This document shows, piece after piece, positions 29,911 through 41,432 of a DNA stretch of 64,000 bases. Source of the stretch: an uncultured Clostridium sp. (lineage in GTDB: Bacteria; Bacillota; Clostridia; TANB77; CAG-508); contig CAOKMF010000006.1 of assembly GCA_948469655.1 (NCBI GenBank), forward strand, positions 1 to 64,000, written 5' to 3'. Within the stretch, counting starts at the first letter, position 1, and every line of letters starts with the position of its first letter. The translations under genes were made by a program, and so were the position numbers. The notes below the pieces were generated by a model, which ran no database searches, had not been told where the DNA came from, and worked only from the letters and a program-made list of their open reading frames with translations.

Positions 29911-32900
29911 CTAGAAACCTGTTCTTGGCAATTTCTTCAAATCAAATTTTTTCTTATACACCTTAGTTGTATGATCGTCCTCATCCCATACAAGATACCC
30001 CTTATTGTATCCTTCAATTCTTGTTTTATTTGTAAATGTATCATCATTTTTTACATCATTGTGTACTTTTACAAATATATATGGGTTGACAACTGATTCG
30101 AATCCTACATCTACTGTTCCAAAATCTGCTTTAAATTCCGTAATAACTTCGCCATCTTCTAATGCTATATTAGAAAAGTCAATATAATTATTTACTTGTG
30201 TATTTAGATTTTCTGCTAATAATCTATAATCATTTAAATTTGTTTTATAGTAGACATTATAATTTAGGTCTTGATTATATGTTCCTGTTATTAGCTTTTG
30301 CATTTTTACATAGTCTGTTGGTAAATAATCATACCAAGTAAAATTACTAAGTGCTACATTCCCTGTGTTTTTAATATGGAAATTGTAACGTATCTCTTCA
30401 TTAGCTGTTGTTTGAATAATTCCTGTTTTTTCTATATCAACATCAGGAATTATTGGCTCATCTATCATTGTTACCTTTTGAATTTCTCCAGTATTTTCTA
30501 CTTTAAATTTTATGTCTGTTGCCTTAAGAAAACCGTTTGGTGCAATTTCTTCTCTTAATGTATAAATTTTTCCTGCTGTCAAGCCTTCAATTTTATGTGT
30601 TTTTCCTCCTGATACCCATGTATCTATACAGTTATCATCTTCGTCTGATATAGATAATGTTGCACCTTCGATTTCATTTTCTCCTGTAATAGCTTTTTTT
30701 GATATTTCTATTAAAGTTGTCTGATTTTCGATATTTAAATTTATAACATATTCTTTTGTTGTTGTATCCTTCTGTTCAAATATAACTTCATATTTTGTAT
30801 TATCCAGTACCGCTCCGTCTATTGTTGCTACTTCTTTTAGTGAATATTTTCCCATCCAAATGTTATCAATTGTTAGAGTTGCATCTGAGTTTAAGTTATA
30901 TTTTCCTATCACTGTCCCTTTGCTATATACAATGCTTCCATCGCTATAATCAATAATATCCTCCTCAGCCGTAATTTCAAATGCTATTTTAGTAAAATCT
31001 ATTTCATCAATTAGTGATATATCTACATCTTCTCTTAAATTTACCTTTTTTGTTAGTTTTAAAGTTCCTTTAGGTTGTGTGTTCTTTGCTACAACTGTTA
31101 TCCATGCATCATAATCATCATCGTATTCTAATGTTTCATTGTTATTATTAACTTCAAAAACCAATTCTTCGTCTAATTCAGTAAATCCAACTGGAACTTT
31201 AGTTTCTTTTAATTTTAATATTCCTGCTTCAACTTTTGTTTCAGTTACAACGCTTCCTGTACTATCAGTTTTCCAAGTATCAAAATATTTATTTCCAACC
31301 TTACATTTTATTTTTTCCCAATTACTTGTTTCTTCATTTAGTCTATATAATTCAAATTCTGCATTTGAATAAGTTACAAGTTTTCCTGTTATTTTATCTT
31401 GTTTTTGCAATTTTAGATATGATTTAAAAGGTGTATCATTTTCAACCAATTCCAATATAGGTGTTCTACTATCTTGATTTACTTTAAAATAAAACTCTTT
31501 AACTTTGTTTATTTCTGATGAAGGTGTATAAGTCTCATTTCCGAGTATATTCTCCATAAGCTAACAAGTTTGATATTGCATGCCCATTTGTACCGTGTTC
31601 TAATTACTGCATATTCGTCATCTGCAAATTCTTCGATGTGTTTTAATGCTTCTTCAAAACTTCCATAATGTTTAACATATTTTGATAGTATTAGTGTAAA
31701 TTCAGCATTTTCAACCACTTGTGCAGTATCGTTTGTGTCTGTTGTTACTTTTATTATTTCTACTGGTGCTTTTTTTACTGTATTTGCAACAGTTCCTTCT
31801 ATTTCAATTTCTGCTGTTGTACTATCTTTATATAAGAATTCGTAATGATATATAGTTTCGTCCTTTGTGTAACCTTCAGCTACTCTTGTTTCTTTTGTAT
31901 AAAATTTTCCGAAGTGGCAAACCTGTAAGTTTGTTTCCTTTTATATTCAATTCAGCTCGTGTTTCTGTATTAACTATTCTAATACTTGCAACTCCATAAC
32001 TATTAAATAAAAATGTCGCTACTTCGTCATCTTTTGAAAAATATTTTACTGTTCCTTTTGCATTATATATATCTTCTTCTGCAAATAACGTATATCCTGT
32101 CCCATTCAATGTTGCATCTCCGTGATGGCTTTCATTTATTATTCTGTCTTTATTTCCTGTTTCTCTATCAACTTTTGTTAACGTTAAACTTCCGTGTTGG
32201 CTCTTTGTCTGCTATTGTTTTATTTGTAGTTTTTCCTGCTTCTATTTCTACTTTATATGATTTCGTGTCCAATAGATATCCGTATGGTGCTATCCTTTCA
32301 GAAATTGTATAGATGCCAGCTTTTAAATTTTCAACTAATATTTTCCCATTTCTTACTGTAACATCTTCATTATATGCTTGTCCATTTGTAATATTAAATA
32401 CTGCTCCATCAATTAATTCCCCATTTGAATTTAATTTTTCTAGCTCTAATTTGCCTTTTGCTTCTATCTCAAAATTAAGTCTCAATGTTATTGGGTCATT
32501 ATAGTTTAGTGAATATAACTGATCTTGAACATCACTTGCAAAAGAAAAATATATTGTAGTGTCATCATCTTGTGTTCCTTCTTTAATTAGTCCCCAACTT
32601 TCAAACATAGAATCTGTTATTTTATAGCTTTCTAAATTGCAGTCCTCACTTACTGTTATCGTCATTGTATTTTCGCCTTTGTTGTGCTGTAATCTAATTC
32701 CTTCTATTGTTTTATCCATAGTATTGTAACTTGAAAATACACCATTCGTATCTCTCAACATTTGTGCTTCTCCTGTTTTTAAGGTTACTGTCGTTCCATC
32801 AAATGATGGTCTTTTCTTCATTTGTGCTATTTTATTATTTACATCATTTTTAAATGAAATATATTCATTTTGAACACCTGCATCTACAAACGTTGCACTG

Positions 32901-33414
32901 CTTTGCCCCAGTACTTCCCAAATGGCTTGCTGAGTAAAAGCATATTGCTTTAGTGCGTCATTTGCTAAAACTCCATTTGAGCCATAGCTACCTCTGCTTT
33001 GATACCATCCGCAAAAAGCGACTTTAGCTGCTTGAAGTAATCTTTCGTCAGAAGGCTTACCATATGTTCCTTGGTAATTAGTTCCGTGTCTGAAAATGAA
33101 CACCGGTTCTCTGCACAGAAAACTATAAGTCCATCTCCGTTACTAAAATTCCAATTTTGACCTTTTAAAAGTATTCTTCTTGTTACAATTCCATTTTCTC
33201 CTCCATTTGCTGGATCTGTTGTTTTAATTCTAGTTGCATATTGACGTGCAACAAATGTGTCGCTTCCGCTTCCACTTATTGTCTGATTTGCTCCACATAC
33301 AACTGGCTGTATTATTCCAAATATTGTTATAAATAATATAATCATTGTATAAATTTTCTTTAATTTTTTTGTTATTCTTAACATTTTTCCTCCTTCTCCA
33401 TGAAAAAAGAACAA
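29911..33414 (-). CDS. Cna-B-domain LPXTG adhesin with six CGG +1 sites
   Basis: 1165 aa with CGG +1 sites at 33103-33105, 33084-33086, 32192-32194, 31909-31911, 31593-31595 and 31541-31543. Signal peptide (TMIILFITIFGIIQPVVCGA); thioester-like N-terminal region (FCAENGVHFQTGTNYQGTYG, then QYAFTQQAIWEVLG); several Cna-B/SpaA-like domains (KLELEKLNSNGELIDGAVFN, GIYTISERIAPYGYLLDTKS, TLKLTKKVNLRED, SISDEDDNCIDTWVSGG). It ends KKFDLKKLPRTGF and stops. The usual hydrophobic anchor after LPXTG is absent. The first two CGG sites restore the segment between signal peptide and adhesive domain. Probably anchored by the sortase at 34130, for host or mating-cell contact. Confidence 0.85.
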
Positions 33415-33443
33415 GTTATGAACTTGCTCTCATTTATGCTTAT

Positions 33444-34077
33444 TTAATTTTCTTCTATTCTAAAATAAAAATCTAGTGTTATCATGCCACATTTAGGGCA
33501 ATTCCAGTTTTGGTAACCGTAAGGACAATTTGCATCATATTCATCGTCATCTACCTCGTTGTTTACTAATTTATCACTCCATAATTTTTGTAGAGATTTA
33601 TAATATTTTACTGCTTCCTCTTTCGTATTAAACCATTTCTTTGAATTTCCGACTGGCATTTGATGTTTATCATTTGTGCATTGTTCTACTTTATTTCCCT
33701 TTGTTTGTTCTACTTCTTGCTTTGTCTCCTGCACCTCTGATTTTGTAACAACTGGTTGTTTCTCCTTCTTTTGTTCTTGTACTTTATTTTCTTGTGTCTT
33801 TTGCTCTCCTTTTTTTGTTTCTCCGATTACTTGTTATTTCATTATTGTTAGGTATTATTTCTTTTGATACTTCTTCTTGAGAATCTGTGTGCTCCTCTAC
33901 TTCATCATTATTATTTTGTTCTTCATTTTGTAACTCACTATGTTGTTCGCCTTCATTATTATTTTGAATTGCCTGTGCCATTTCTTTCGAATTACTTCTT
34001 GTTACAAAAAAAACTACTAAAGATGCTAACACTAAAAGCAATATTATTATATATGTTTTCTTCATAATAAAAATCAA
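33444..34077 (-). CDS. Membrane-anchored charged protein with C-terminal zinc-ribbon-like end
   Basis: 210 aa with a CGG +1 site at 33823-33825 joining two frames. N-terminal TM (TYIIILLLVLASLVVFFV), long Glu/Gln/Asn-rich stalk, then a folded end (WFNTKEEAVKYYKSLQKLWS, ANCPYGYQNWNCPKCGMITL) with four Cys. The +1 joint reads SN-GETKKGEQKTQENK. Located between adhesin and sortase. Function unknown, possibly a surface stalk protein. Confidence 0.6.
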
Positions 34078-34129
34078 CTCCTCTTTTTGTTTCTATTTTA
34101 ACTCTGTTTAGTCTTATTTACAAGTGCTT

Positions 34130-34678
34130 TCAGGTTATTTCTGTCGCTTGAACACAAAGTCTTTGACTGCTTTTATTATTTATACAAGTAATCAAAGTAA
34201 GTTTGTTTTCTTCTGTATTTTCTAATAGACTCCAGTCTGTTTCATATATTACTTGAATATTATCTACTTTATATTGTCTTGTGTAAAACTTAGTTTTATA
34301 TGTAAGAACATCACCTCCTTCAAGCTCGTTTATTCTTGCAAAATAGCTGTATTTATTTCCTCTATTATGACCTGCTAATCCAATGTTACCGTCATAAGTT
34401 GCTGTACCTTCAATATGCCCTATATACTCTTTTAAAATTTGATTGTTGCTTCCTTCTTTTACTGTCGCTTTTAGTCCAATCTTATCAATAGTTAATATTC
34501 CAAGCACATCATCCTCTAGAATATTTTCTTCTTTGTCATAAGTAATATTTTCAAATTCAGGATCGGTTGTAATTTCATCTTCAGATACTAATTCGTCATT
34601 ATAAATGAAAAATTTATATATTAATGCGAACATAACTGCTATTACAATGCTAATTCTGAATATTTTTATTTTTTTCAT
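34130..34678 (-). CDS. Sortase of the element (class D-like)
   Basis: 182 aa. N-terminal TM, catalytic His in GLAGHNRGNKYSYFARI, Cys in LTLITCINN and Arg in SSQRLCVQA. Encoded beside the LPXTG adhesin, it presumably anchors that protein. Similar sortases occur at 2120-2902 and 55066-55619. No in-frame CGG. Confidence 0.9.
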   Translation of the reverse strand: MKKIKIFRISIVIAVMFALIYKFFIYNDELVSEDEITTDPEFENITYDKEENILEDDVLGILTIDKIGLKATVKEGSNNQILKEYIGHIEGTATYDGNIGLAGHNRGNKYSYFARINELEGGDVLTYKTKFYTRQYKVDNIQVIYETDWSLLENTEENKLTLITCINNKSSQRLCVQATEIT

Positions 34679-34687
34679 AGCTTCCTC

Positions 34688-35719
34688 CTACACATTAATT
34701 TCAAATTCTTTATCTTCTATGTGATATATAAATTGCCTATCAAAATACTTAATAGTTACATTAGTATTTCTTAGTTCTTTATATATTGAATCAGACAAGA
34801 TAATTTTAAATTTATTACTTGTAATTCTTAATATTGTAATGTCTATCATAGGATTATTTTTATTAATATGTTGTTTCTTCACTAACCTAGCACCACCATT
34901 TGAAGTATAATTATATACTTTTACGTTCTTTCTTCTTAAAATAATAATCCCACTGAATATTATAATTCCACTTGTAGTCGTAGCAATGATAGGAACTGCA
35001 ATTGTATTATCCGCTTCTTGTAGAATCTCTTCATAAGTTAGTTTATATGTTATGGATTTTATCTCTTCTTTTTCTATTGTTCCTTTATATATTACTGTTG
35101 CTTTATAATTTTTTATAACATTTCTTGTTTTTATTGCTTCATAATGCATAATCCCATTATAAGTAAGTGGTACGTCAGCCCCTCCTATTTTTTCTGTTGT
35201 ATTAACCTTCCATTCAGGTGTTATTAAGTAATATGTTGTTCCATTTTCTTGTATTTCTTTTGGTATTTCGTTCAATTCATTTTGTGAAACATTGGTATAT
35301 TTTTTATCTATTGTTTCTTTGTACTGTTTTTTATAGCTTTCATTTACTGATATTTCTAATGAATCATTTTGTATTTTTAAAATACCATTGTAACCATCTT
35401 CGCTTATTTGCTTATCACTTTCAAATGCATTTAATACTTCAGTTTTATTATTTGTAGTTACAATTAATTCTTCTACTATTTCCTTGTCCTTAGTTAACTT
35501 TTCGTTATTCTTTGTTTCTTTTATATTGCTCAACTTATATGTAACTTTATCAGATACTATCTCATTTTTTATAGAATTTTTATAAATATTTGCTTCTTCA
35601 ATTGCAATAGTTTCCTGCTTTTCTATAACTTTTAGTGCTTCATTTTGTTTTGCCCCACAAGGAAAACTTATACTTATTACGATAAACATTATTAAACTTA
35701 TTATTTTTATTTTACTCAA
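34688..35719 (-). CDS. Secreted/membrane protein of the conjugation cluster
   Basis: 343 aa from a TTG start inside the preceding stop region. The RBS GAGGAGG is formed by the Glu codons of the upstream gene tail. Signal-like N-terminus (IISLIMFIVISISFPCGA), extracellular middle domain with a VTYKLSNIKE type repeat, TM near residue 255 (TSGIIIFSGIIILRRK), and a C-terminal cytoplasmic beta domain (PMIDITILRITSNKFKIILS). No family recognised; topology suggests a mating-channel accessory protein. Confidence 0.55.
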   Translation of the reverse strand: MSKIKIISLIMFIVISISFPCGAKQNEALKVIEKQETIAIEEANIYKNSIKNEIVSDKVTYKLSNIKETKNNEKLTKDKEIVEELIVTTNNKTEVLNAFESDKQISEDGYNGILKIQNDSLEISVNESYKKQYKETIDKKYTNVSQNELNEIPKEIQENGTTYYLITPEWKVNTTEKIGGADVPLTYNGIMHYEAIKTRNVIKNYKATVIYKGTIEKEEIKSITYKLTYEEILQEADNTIAVPIIATTTSGIIIFSGIIILRRKNVKVYNYTSNGGARLVKKQHINKNNPMIDITILRITSNKFKIILSDSIYKELRNTNVTIKYFDRQFIYHIEDKEFEINV

Positions 35720-36374
35720 ATTCTTCCTCCTCTTCTTCTTCCTTCCCCTTTGCATTATGCTTTGATTTGTTTTTGGTATTTTTATTTAAAAATTCCTTTA
35801 TGTTGTCTTTTGTATTATTTTTTTGATTAGCTTTATTATTAGATTTTGCTTTTTCTTTATTGTTTACTTTTAAGTTCTTCTTTTCATTTTCTTGTGTGTC
35901 TTTCTTTAGTTCTTTGTTGATAATTCCTTTTTTATCATCCTCTAGTTCCTTTTCTTTTTGTGTTTCTTGTTCTTCATTAGTTTTCACCTCTGCTTTTTCT
36001 GCTTCCTCTTTTAATTTTTTTGTGTTATTATTGTTGGCATTCATTTGTTCTTCCTTCTTATCTTCTACTGCTTCTTCTTTTAGATTAACTTTTATTTCTT
36101 CTGCAATACTTGTTTTATCCTCTTGTACATTTTCTTCTACAATATCCTTAGTTTCTTCTTGGATATTATCTGTTTTTTCTAAATTTATCTCTTTGTTCTC
36201 TTGCTTCATATTTTCGCTCGTTTCTTCTCTTGTAACTTCTTGACTTCTCAAATCATTTTGTATTAAGTCAATAATATAACTTTTCAATGTTGTCCTAGTT
36301 CCAAAACTTAACAAACGCATTTTAATTTTTCTATCCAAATCTTCGCTTATTTGAACTGCTAATGTTTTACTCAT
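35712..36374 (-). CDS. Ribbon-helix-helix-like protein with long charged tail ending EEEFE
   Basis: 220 aa. The N-terminal 45 residues resemble an RHH/CopG-type DNA-binding domain (MSKTLAVQISEDLDRKIKMR). The remaining 170 residues are Lys/Glu/Asn-rich low complexity, ending GKEEEEEEEFE. The tail codons double as the Shine-Dalgarno of the next gene. RHH proteins in such elements often act as relaxosome or partition-like factors. The shared tail hints at transport or a common binding partner. Confidence 0.6.
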   Translation of the reverse strand: MSKTLAVQISEDLDRKIKMRLLSFGTRTTLKSYIIDLIQNDLRSQEVTREETSENMKQENKEINLEKTDNIQEETKDIVEENVQEDKTSIAEEIKVNLKEEAVEDKKEEQMNANNNNTKKLKEEAEKAEVKTNEEQETQKEKELEDDKKGIINKELKKDTQENEKKNLKVNNKEKAKSNNKANQKNNTKDNIKEFLNKNTKNKSKHNAKGKEEEEEEEFE

Positions 36375-36391
36375 ATTTTCTTTTTCCTTTC

Positions 36392-37099
36392 CTATTTCAA
36401 ACCAAATATTTGAAATACAACTTCTCTTAATTCTGAATTTAGCAAAATCGTTATTCCAATAGAAGTTAATATAAATATTGCAATATACCCTATTAATTTT
36501 ATTAACCTAGTTATTGCTTCTAAAATTAACGCAAAAAAATAAACACCCTTAGGTTGCTCTAAAACCAAACTTTGACTAGATGTTGTTTGTATTGTATTTT
36601 TACTATTTTGTTTGTTTGTTTCTAATACTTTGTTTTGCTTAACCTTTGGGATTTTTTTATTTTTTATTTCTTCTATCTTTTCAAATCTTTTTGCTTCTTT
36701 CTTTTGTATTCCTTCCTCTGATAACGCTTTTATTAGCTGTCTTTCTATTTCTAACTCATCTGTTTCATTTATAATGTTATATATATCCTCATTGTATAAT
36801 CCTGTTAACAGCCTACTTTGATTATCTATACCTTGAGCTAAAATTACAATTCTTGTACTAATATGTAATTTACTAAAGTTAGAAATACTTTCTAAAATTT
36901 CATTTTCTGAATCTTCTAAACAATCAATTTCTATTATAAATTGCTTTACCAGATTAAAATTAACTTTTGTTTCTTTTAAAAATTGACTCACATTAGTCAT
37001 CTTTTGTCTTTCATATAATATCAATATATTTTGATTTTTACATATTTTCTGAATTAATCTTGCTGTATTTTCTGTAGCAATATAATTTAACATATCCAT
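36392..37099 (-). CDS. Conjugation-cluster membrane protein
   Basis: 235 aa. The N-terminal 120 residues look like an alpha/beta receiver-like fold (NILILYERQKMTNVSQFLKE, HISTRIVILAQGIDNQS) as in CpaE-type proteins. A charged linker follows, then two TM segments near the C-terminus (VYFFALILEAITRLIKLIGY, IAIFILTSIGITILL). Function unknown; position suggests a role in channel assembly. Confidence 0.5.
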   Translation of the reverse strand: MDMLNYIATENTARLIQKICKNQNILILYERQKMTNVSQFLKETKVNFNLVKQFIIEIDCLEDSENEILESISNFSKLHISTRIVILAQGIDNQSRLLTGLYNEDIYNIINETDELEIERQLIKALSEEGIQKKEAKRFEKIEEIKNKKIPKVKQNKVLETNKQNSKNTIQTTSSQSLVLEQPKGVYFFALILEAITRLIKLIGYIAIFILTSIGITILLNSELREVVFQIFGLK

Positions 37100-37105
37100 C
37101 CCTCC

Positions 37106-37303
37106 TTAATCTAGCCATTCCTCTTCGTATGGCACATTGTAAATTTTATTGCCTGATTCAAAATATGTAATATTATCTGCTTTATTATTATATTGTTTTT
37201 TCCCTAGTTTCCAAAATTTGTTATTACATACTACTAATACAATTAGTCCAAATAGAACAACAAAGTAAAAAACTAACTCTTTTTTATTATGTTTTGTATT
37301 CAC
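37106..37303 (-). CDS. Small single-TM protein
   Basis: 65 aa; TM segment LVFYFVVLFGLIVLVVC followed by a soluble acidic end (YNVPYEEEWLD). Overlaps the next upstream gene by 4 nt (ATGA-type coupling). Function unknown. Confidence 0.5.
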   Translation of the reverse strand: MNTKHNKKELVFYFVVLFGLIVLVVCNNKFWKLGKKQYNNKADNITYFESGNKIYNVPYEEEWLD

Positions 37304-37758
37304 TCTATTACTAGTTCCTCCTCATCTTCATAGTATTTTTTATAAAATTTATCAAATTGCTTATCTGCTTTATACTTTAATAATTCTTCACGTTCTAATT
37401 GTATAAAAACATCATTGTCAAAAACTTTTACTTTTCTAATTTTTTTGTTATTTTTTTGCAAATCAACTAATCTATCAATTATCTCTGCTCTGAACTTTTG
37501 ATTAATTTTATTTAAAAAACATCCATATGTAGTGAGTAATGGTTGTTCGATTTTATTGTCAGGTATATACATTGATATATTTACTGCATTTAGACATCTA
37601 TAAGACTCTAACATTATAAAATCAGCAACATCATCTTTTCTTATTTGATAATTATCTCCATTAGAAGTTTCTACAAATAGAAAACCTTCATTTTTTATAA
37701 TATTTAGCATTTCTTCCTTTGAATATGTTTTGTATCCATTTATTTTATCTTTTCCCAT
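37300..37758 (-). CDS. Hypothetical conjugation-cluster protein
   Basis: 152 aa, soluble alpha/beta (YKTYSKEEMLNIIKNEGFLF, NKIEQPLLTTYGCFLNKINQ). The acidic C-terminus YEDEEELVIE is a weak version of the element's Glu-rich tail. No family recognised. Confidence 0.5.
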   Translation of the reverse strand: MGKDKINGYKTYSKEEMLNIIKNEGFLFVETSNGDNYQIRKDDVADFIMLESYRCLNAVNISMYIPDNKIEQPLLTTYGCFLNKINQKFRAEIIDRLVDLQKNNKKIRKVKVFDNDVFIQLEREELLKYKADKQFDKFYKKYYEDEEELVIE

Positions 37759-37772
37759 ATTTATATTCCTTT

Positions 37773-38331
37773 CTAACTTTCATAAAACAGGTATGGTGCA
37801 GGATCTATTTTTTCTCCATTCTCTGTTCTAATTTCAAAATGCAAATGGTCACCTGTAGATTTTCCTGTACTCCCCTGTATTCCTACAACTTGTCCTACTG
37901 CAACTTTTTGACTTATAGTCACTTGTATAGAATTTTCCTTCATGTGAGCATAAAACGTATAAAATATTTTGCCATCTTCATTTGTATGTTTTATTTCTAC
38001 GCAGTTACCATACCCATTTTGTTTTCCTGAAAATGTTATTTCTCCATCCATTACAGACATGATTTTGCTGTCTTTAGTTCCCACTAAATCTATTCCATAA
38101 TGATGTGAAGTTACAACTCCGATTTGCTTCTCTGTTTCCAAATCCACTTGTTACCTTTATGAAATTTTCAATAGGTATTGGGAATTTCCCCTTATATACA
38201 ACATTTATTATTTCACTTTTTCCATGTGTAGTACTTACGATTAATTCTTCGTTTTCTTGCATGAATCCTGCACACATAATCAGAATAAATATTATAATTC
38301 CTATTACTAGCGATATTATTTTTTTACTCAT
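37773..38331 (-). CDS. M23-family peptidoglycan hydrolase of the secretion module
   Basis: 185 aa with a CGG +1 site at 38119-38121. N-terminal TM (SLVIGIIIFILIMCAGF), then the LytM/M23 fold. The +1 event restores NREANGVVTSHHYGIDLVG, the zinc-ligand HxxxxD motif, and HLHFEIRTENGEKIDP supplies the HxH. Such hydrolases open the cell wall for the conjugation channel. Its 5' end follows virB4 with an 8-nt overlap. Confidence 0.88.
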
Positions 38332-40112
38332 TGTCCTCTATCCTCTCAAATTTCTTATCTAATATCTTTAGTTCTTGTTCGTCAATATGTATGGTAGCAT
38401 ATATTTTCCTTATACCTGCAGATAATAAGCATTCTCCTCGCTTAGCATTATATATTAGTTTTGTTTCCTTCTCTGTAAGTTTAAACACTTCTTGAATATC
38501 CTTTAGGTCTTGCCCATCACATTTGAAGAACATTTTATATGTTGCATTTGCAAGTAAACTTTGCCCATATAACTTGATTTTTTCATTTAAGAAATCCTCA
38601 ATTGACTGTGTTATAACTACTATACTACTATTATATTTTCTTGCTCTTTTACTTATATTACGCACATATTCTAAAGTCTGTATAATATTAGGATCTACCA
38701 GTACATGACACTCATCTGCAATTAACATTGTTTGCTCATCTACATTTTTGCTTAAAATATCCCAAGAATAAGACATTATATTATAATACTGAGCTCTTTT
38801 ATATTGAATCTGAAATTTATGCATTTGGCTTGTATTGAAAACTGTTAGTTTTGTATCAATATCAATATTTGTATGACCATTCCAAATTGTTGATGACTGA
38901 CCAATTGAAATTGGCCTGATTAATGACAATAGTTTTTCGTAGACCTCTTTTGGATCTTTCTTGTTTTTTCTTAGAATTAAAAAATACAAATCCTCCATTA
39001 TTGGAAAATCTGTATTTTTTAGTTTATTAATGTCAGTTTCTTTTGTAATGTTAAACTTTTTATATAACTCCTCAAGTAATAGTTCTAATGTTGCAAATTC
39101 TATATCTGTTAAATTCTGATACAATATCTCAAAGAAAGTATGTAAAAATTGAAAATGTAATGAAAGTGAATTACTTTCTTTTCCATCTTCTCTATTTACT
39201 CTAACTTGTAATGGATTTAATATTCCACCATCTGCCCCTCCACTACAATTGATAACTTTACCACCAATCCTACTGCATAAATAAGAATATTCATCTTCTG
39301 GATCTATAATAAATACCTTAGTTTTGGGTATTTCATTATATATTAAATGCTTTACTGCCATACTTTTTCCTGATCCCGAACTTCCAACAACTACCATATT
39401 ACTGTTGCCTCTGTTATTATCTTTAAGCCATAAATTAAATATAATAATGCCCCCATTTTGATTCACCCCTAAATAATACCCTTTTTGATCTATAAATGTA
39501 TTTGTATTAAATAAAAATCCACCTGTAAATGAGCTAGTTAATATATTTCTTTTAAAGTAATCACTCAATTCTGACTGTATTGTAAAAAATGGTGCTACTG
39601 CCTTATATCCTGACTTAAGTAAGTAATTTGTAAGTGGTCTCATTTTTAATTTATGTTTTCTTACTTCTCTTTCCACTTCTTTACATTTTTTCATTAATTC
39701 TAACTCTTCTTCTGCAGATACTAAAATATATATGGTTAGATAATGTACTACTTCATTATTATTTATCATTCTACTTATAATGTCGCTTGCTTCTTTTACT
39801 TCCATCTCTCGAAGTTGTCTTGTAGATTCATTCTTTGCAAGTTTTGAAAGTCCTGATGCATCTCTTATTCTACTATCTAAACTTTCTACTAATTCTGCAT
39901 TGTCTGTTGGCTCAATATTTATAGAGAATATTGCCTCTATATTATTTACTAAATCTCCTAGCCACCCCATATCAACATTACTTGGATAATGTACTATTGT
40001 ATATACTTTTGAGAATCTATCTCCTAGATATATTTTATTTCTATCAAATGTAAATCCTCCGAACAGGTGTAATTAAATCAATTAGCTCGTAATTTGTTTC
40101 TTGTTTTTTCAT
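38324..40112 (-). CDS. VirB4-type conjugation ATPase
   Basis: 595 aa with a CGG +1 site at 40059-40061 near the N-terminus. Start MKKQETNYELIDLITPVG-GFTFDRNKIYLG, then the typical SKVYTIVHYPSNVDMGWLGD. Walker A VVGSSGSGKSMAVKHL, FIIDPEDEY, Walker B MLIADECHVLVD, and QSIEDFLN. VirB4 powers assembly of, and substrate movement through, the type IV channel. The start codon overlaps the methyltransferase stop (TAATG). Confidence 0.93.
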
Positions 40113-40807
40113 TAAATTTTACCTCTTTTCTCCATTGCCTCTGCTATTCTGCTTTTAGCAATTTTGTAATATTCTTCGTTTATTTCAAATCCAATAAACC
40201 TTCTTCCTTTGTTTATTGCACCAACAAGTGTTGTTCCTGATCCTGCAAAGCAATCTAACACGATATCGCCCTTTTTACTTGAATTTTCTATATGATTTTC
40301 AATAAATGGCATCGGTTTAATCGTTGGATGTTTATACTTCTTTTTATCTGTTTGATTTACTCCCGATATATAATACTTATGCTTTGTATGATAGTTTCCA
40401 TACAATTTTACTCCTCGTTCACGAGCGAAAATTATATATTCTGTGTCAGGCAGATAAATATTATTTGTCAACGGGCTTGGATTTTGTTTATGCCAAGTTA
40501 ACACCTCGTAATTACAGCTTTTATTTGAAAAATACTCTAAAAGTTCTTGTATCTGCCTTTTAGAGCAATAAATGTATATATTTATTTTTTTCATTTTCTG
40601 CATTAATAAATCCAATACCTTTAAATCAAATCCATCTTTTAATCCTAACAATTCATTTGCATAGTTATTAAATGTTGTTGCATTTTTTACTTTGTTTAAG
40701 TCTAGTTTGTATGGTGGATCTATAATAACTAAATCAATGCTATGGTCATCTAGTAATTTCAGTCCTTCCATACAATCCATGTTATATATTTCATTTGTTT
40801 TAAGCAA
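40112..40807 (-). CDS. DNA methyltransferase (N6-adenine or N4-cytosine, beta-type order)
   Basis: 231 aa. The catalytic motif IV DPPYKLDL precedes the SAM-binding motif LDCFAGSGTTLVGA, the beta-class order. Also visible are TIKPMPFIENHI and a C-terminal target region. No partner nuclease is adjacent, so it is an orphan enzyme that may protect the element from restriction. Embedded in the secretion operon and overlapping virB4 by one base. metK in the same element could supply SAM. Confidence 0.9.
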   Translation of the reverse strand: MLKTNEIYNMDCMEGLKLLDDHSIDLVIIDPPYKLDLNKVKNATTFNNYANELLGLKDGFDLKVLDLLMQKMKKINIYIYCSKRQIQELLEYFSNKSCNYEVLTWHKQNPSPLTNNIYLPDTEYIIFARERGVKLYGNYHTKHKYYISGVNQTDKKKYKHPTIKPMPFIENHIENSSKKGDIVLDCFAGSGTTLVGAINKGRRFIGFEINEEYYKIAKSRIAEAMEKRGKI

Positions 40808-41432
40808 TTTTTCTCCTTTCTCTTAATTTTACGATATTATCACCATAATTCGTTCCTTCTTTTCTTGCAAACTCTGGTATAGTAAAACTCTTAACTAAAA
40901 GTATGATGTCTTTTTCCTTTAGAATCTCAGCATCTAGTTCACAATTTCTAAATCTAGTTATCCAGGTATTTGCTCTTTTATTTATTTCTGTTTCGAAATC
41001 CTCCGAGTTTTTTACCCATACTAATAGGTAGAATTCATTTTCTATAATATTTTTATCAGCTACCAAATTGCTTGTAAATTTAATCCTTTGTTCGATAATT
41101 TTTGTACTTATATCATCATTGCAAGTTTTTTCTAGTTCTTCTTGTTCGTGAATATGCTCTGAAATATCTACTGTTCTTGGTATTACTAATATTTTATATG
41201 GATTTTGCTCGTTCGAAAATTCTAAGCTCATTAAATCCATTTTTGTTTCTAGTTCTTCTTCTGATAGAAGATCAACATTAATTGGATTTACTTTAATAAA
41301 AAGAATTATCTCACCATCTAATGTAGTAAGATAATTCTTCTCTTTTGGTATGTCTTTTATATTTAAAAACTCATTTAATGATATTTTATTTTTACTTCTT
41401 ATTTTATCTAATATGTTTATTATAAAAATCAC
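40800..41432 (-). CDS. TraC/VirB4-N-like conjugation protein
   Basis: About 210 aa from a GTG start near the PrgI stop (an upstream ATG at 41480 is possible). Alpha/beta protein with LTTLDGEIILFIKVNPINVD and NEFYLLVWVKNSEDFETEIN, resembling the N-terminal domain of VirB4-like proteins found as a separate gene between PrgI and VirB4 in Gram-positive elements. No Walker motifs. Inferred scaffold of the channel. Confidence 0.6.
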   Translation of the reverse strand: MIFIINILDKIRSKNKISLNEFLNIKDIPKEKNYLTTLDGEIILFIKVNPINVDLLSEEELETKMDLMSLEFSNEQNPYKILVIPRTVDISEHIHEQEELEKTCNDDISTKIIEQRIKFTSNLVADKNIIENEFYLLVWVKNSEDFETEINKRANTWITRFRNCELDAEILKEKDIILLVKSFTIPEFARKEGTNYGDNIVKLRERRKIA

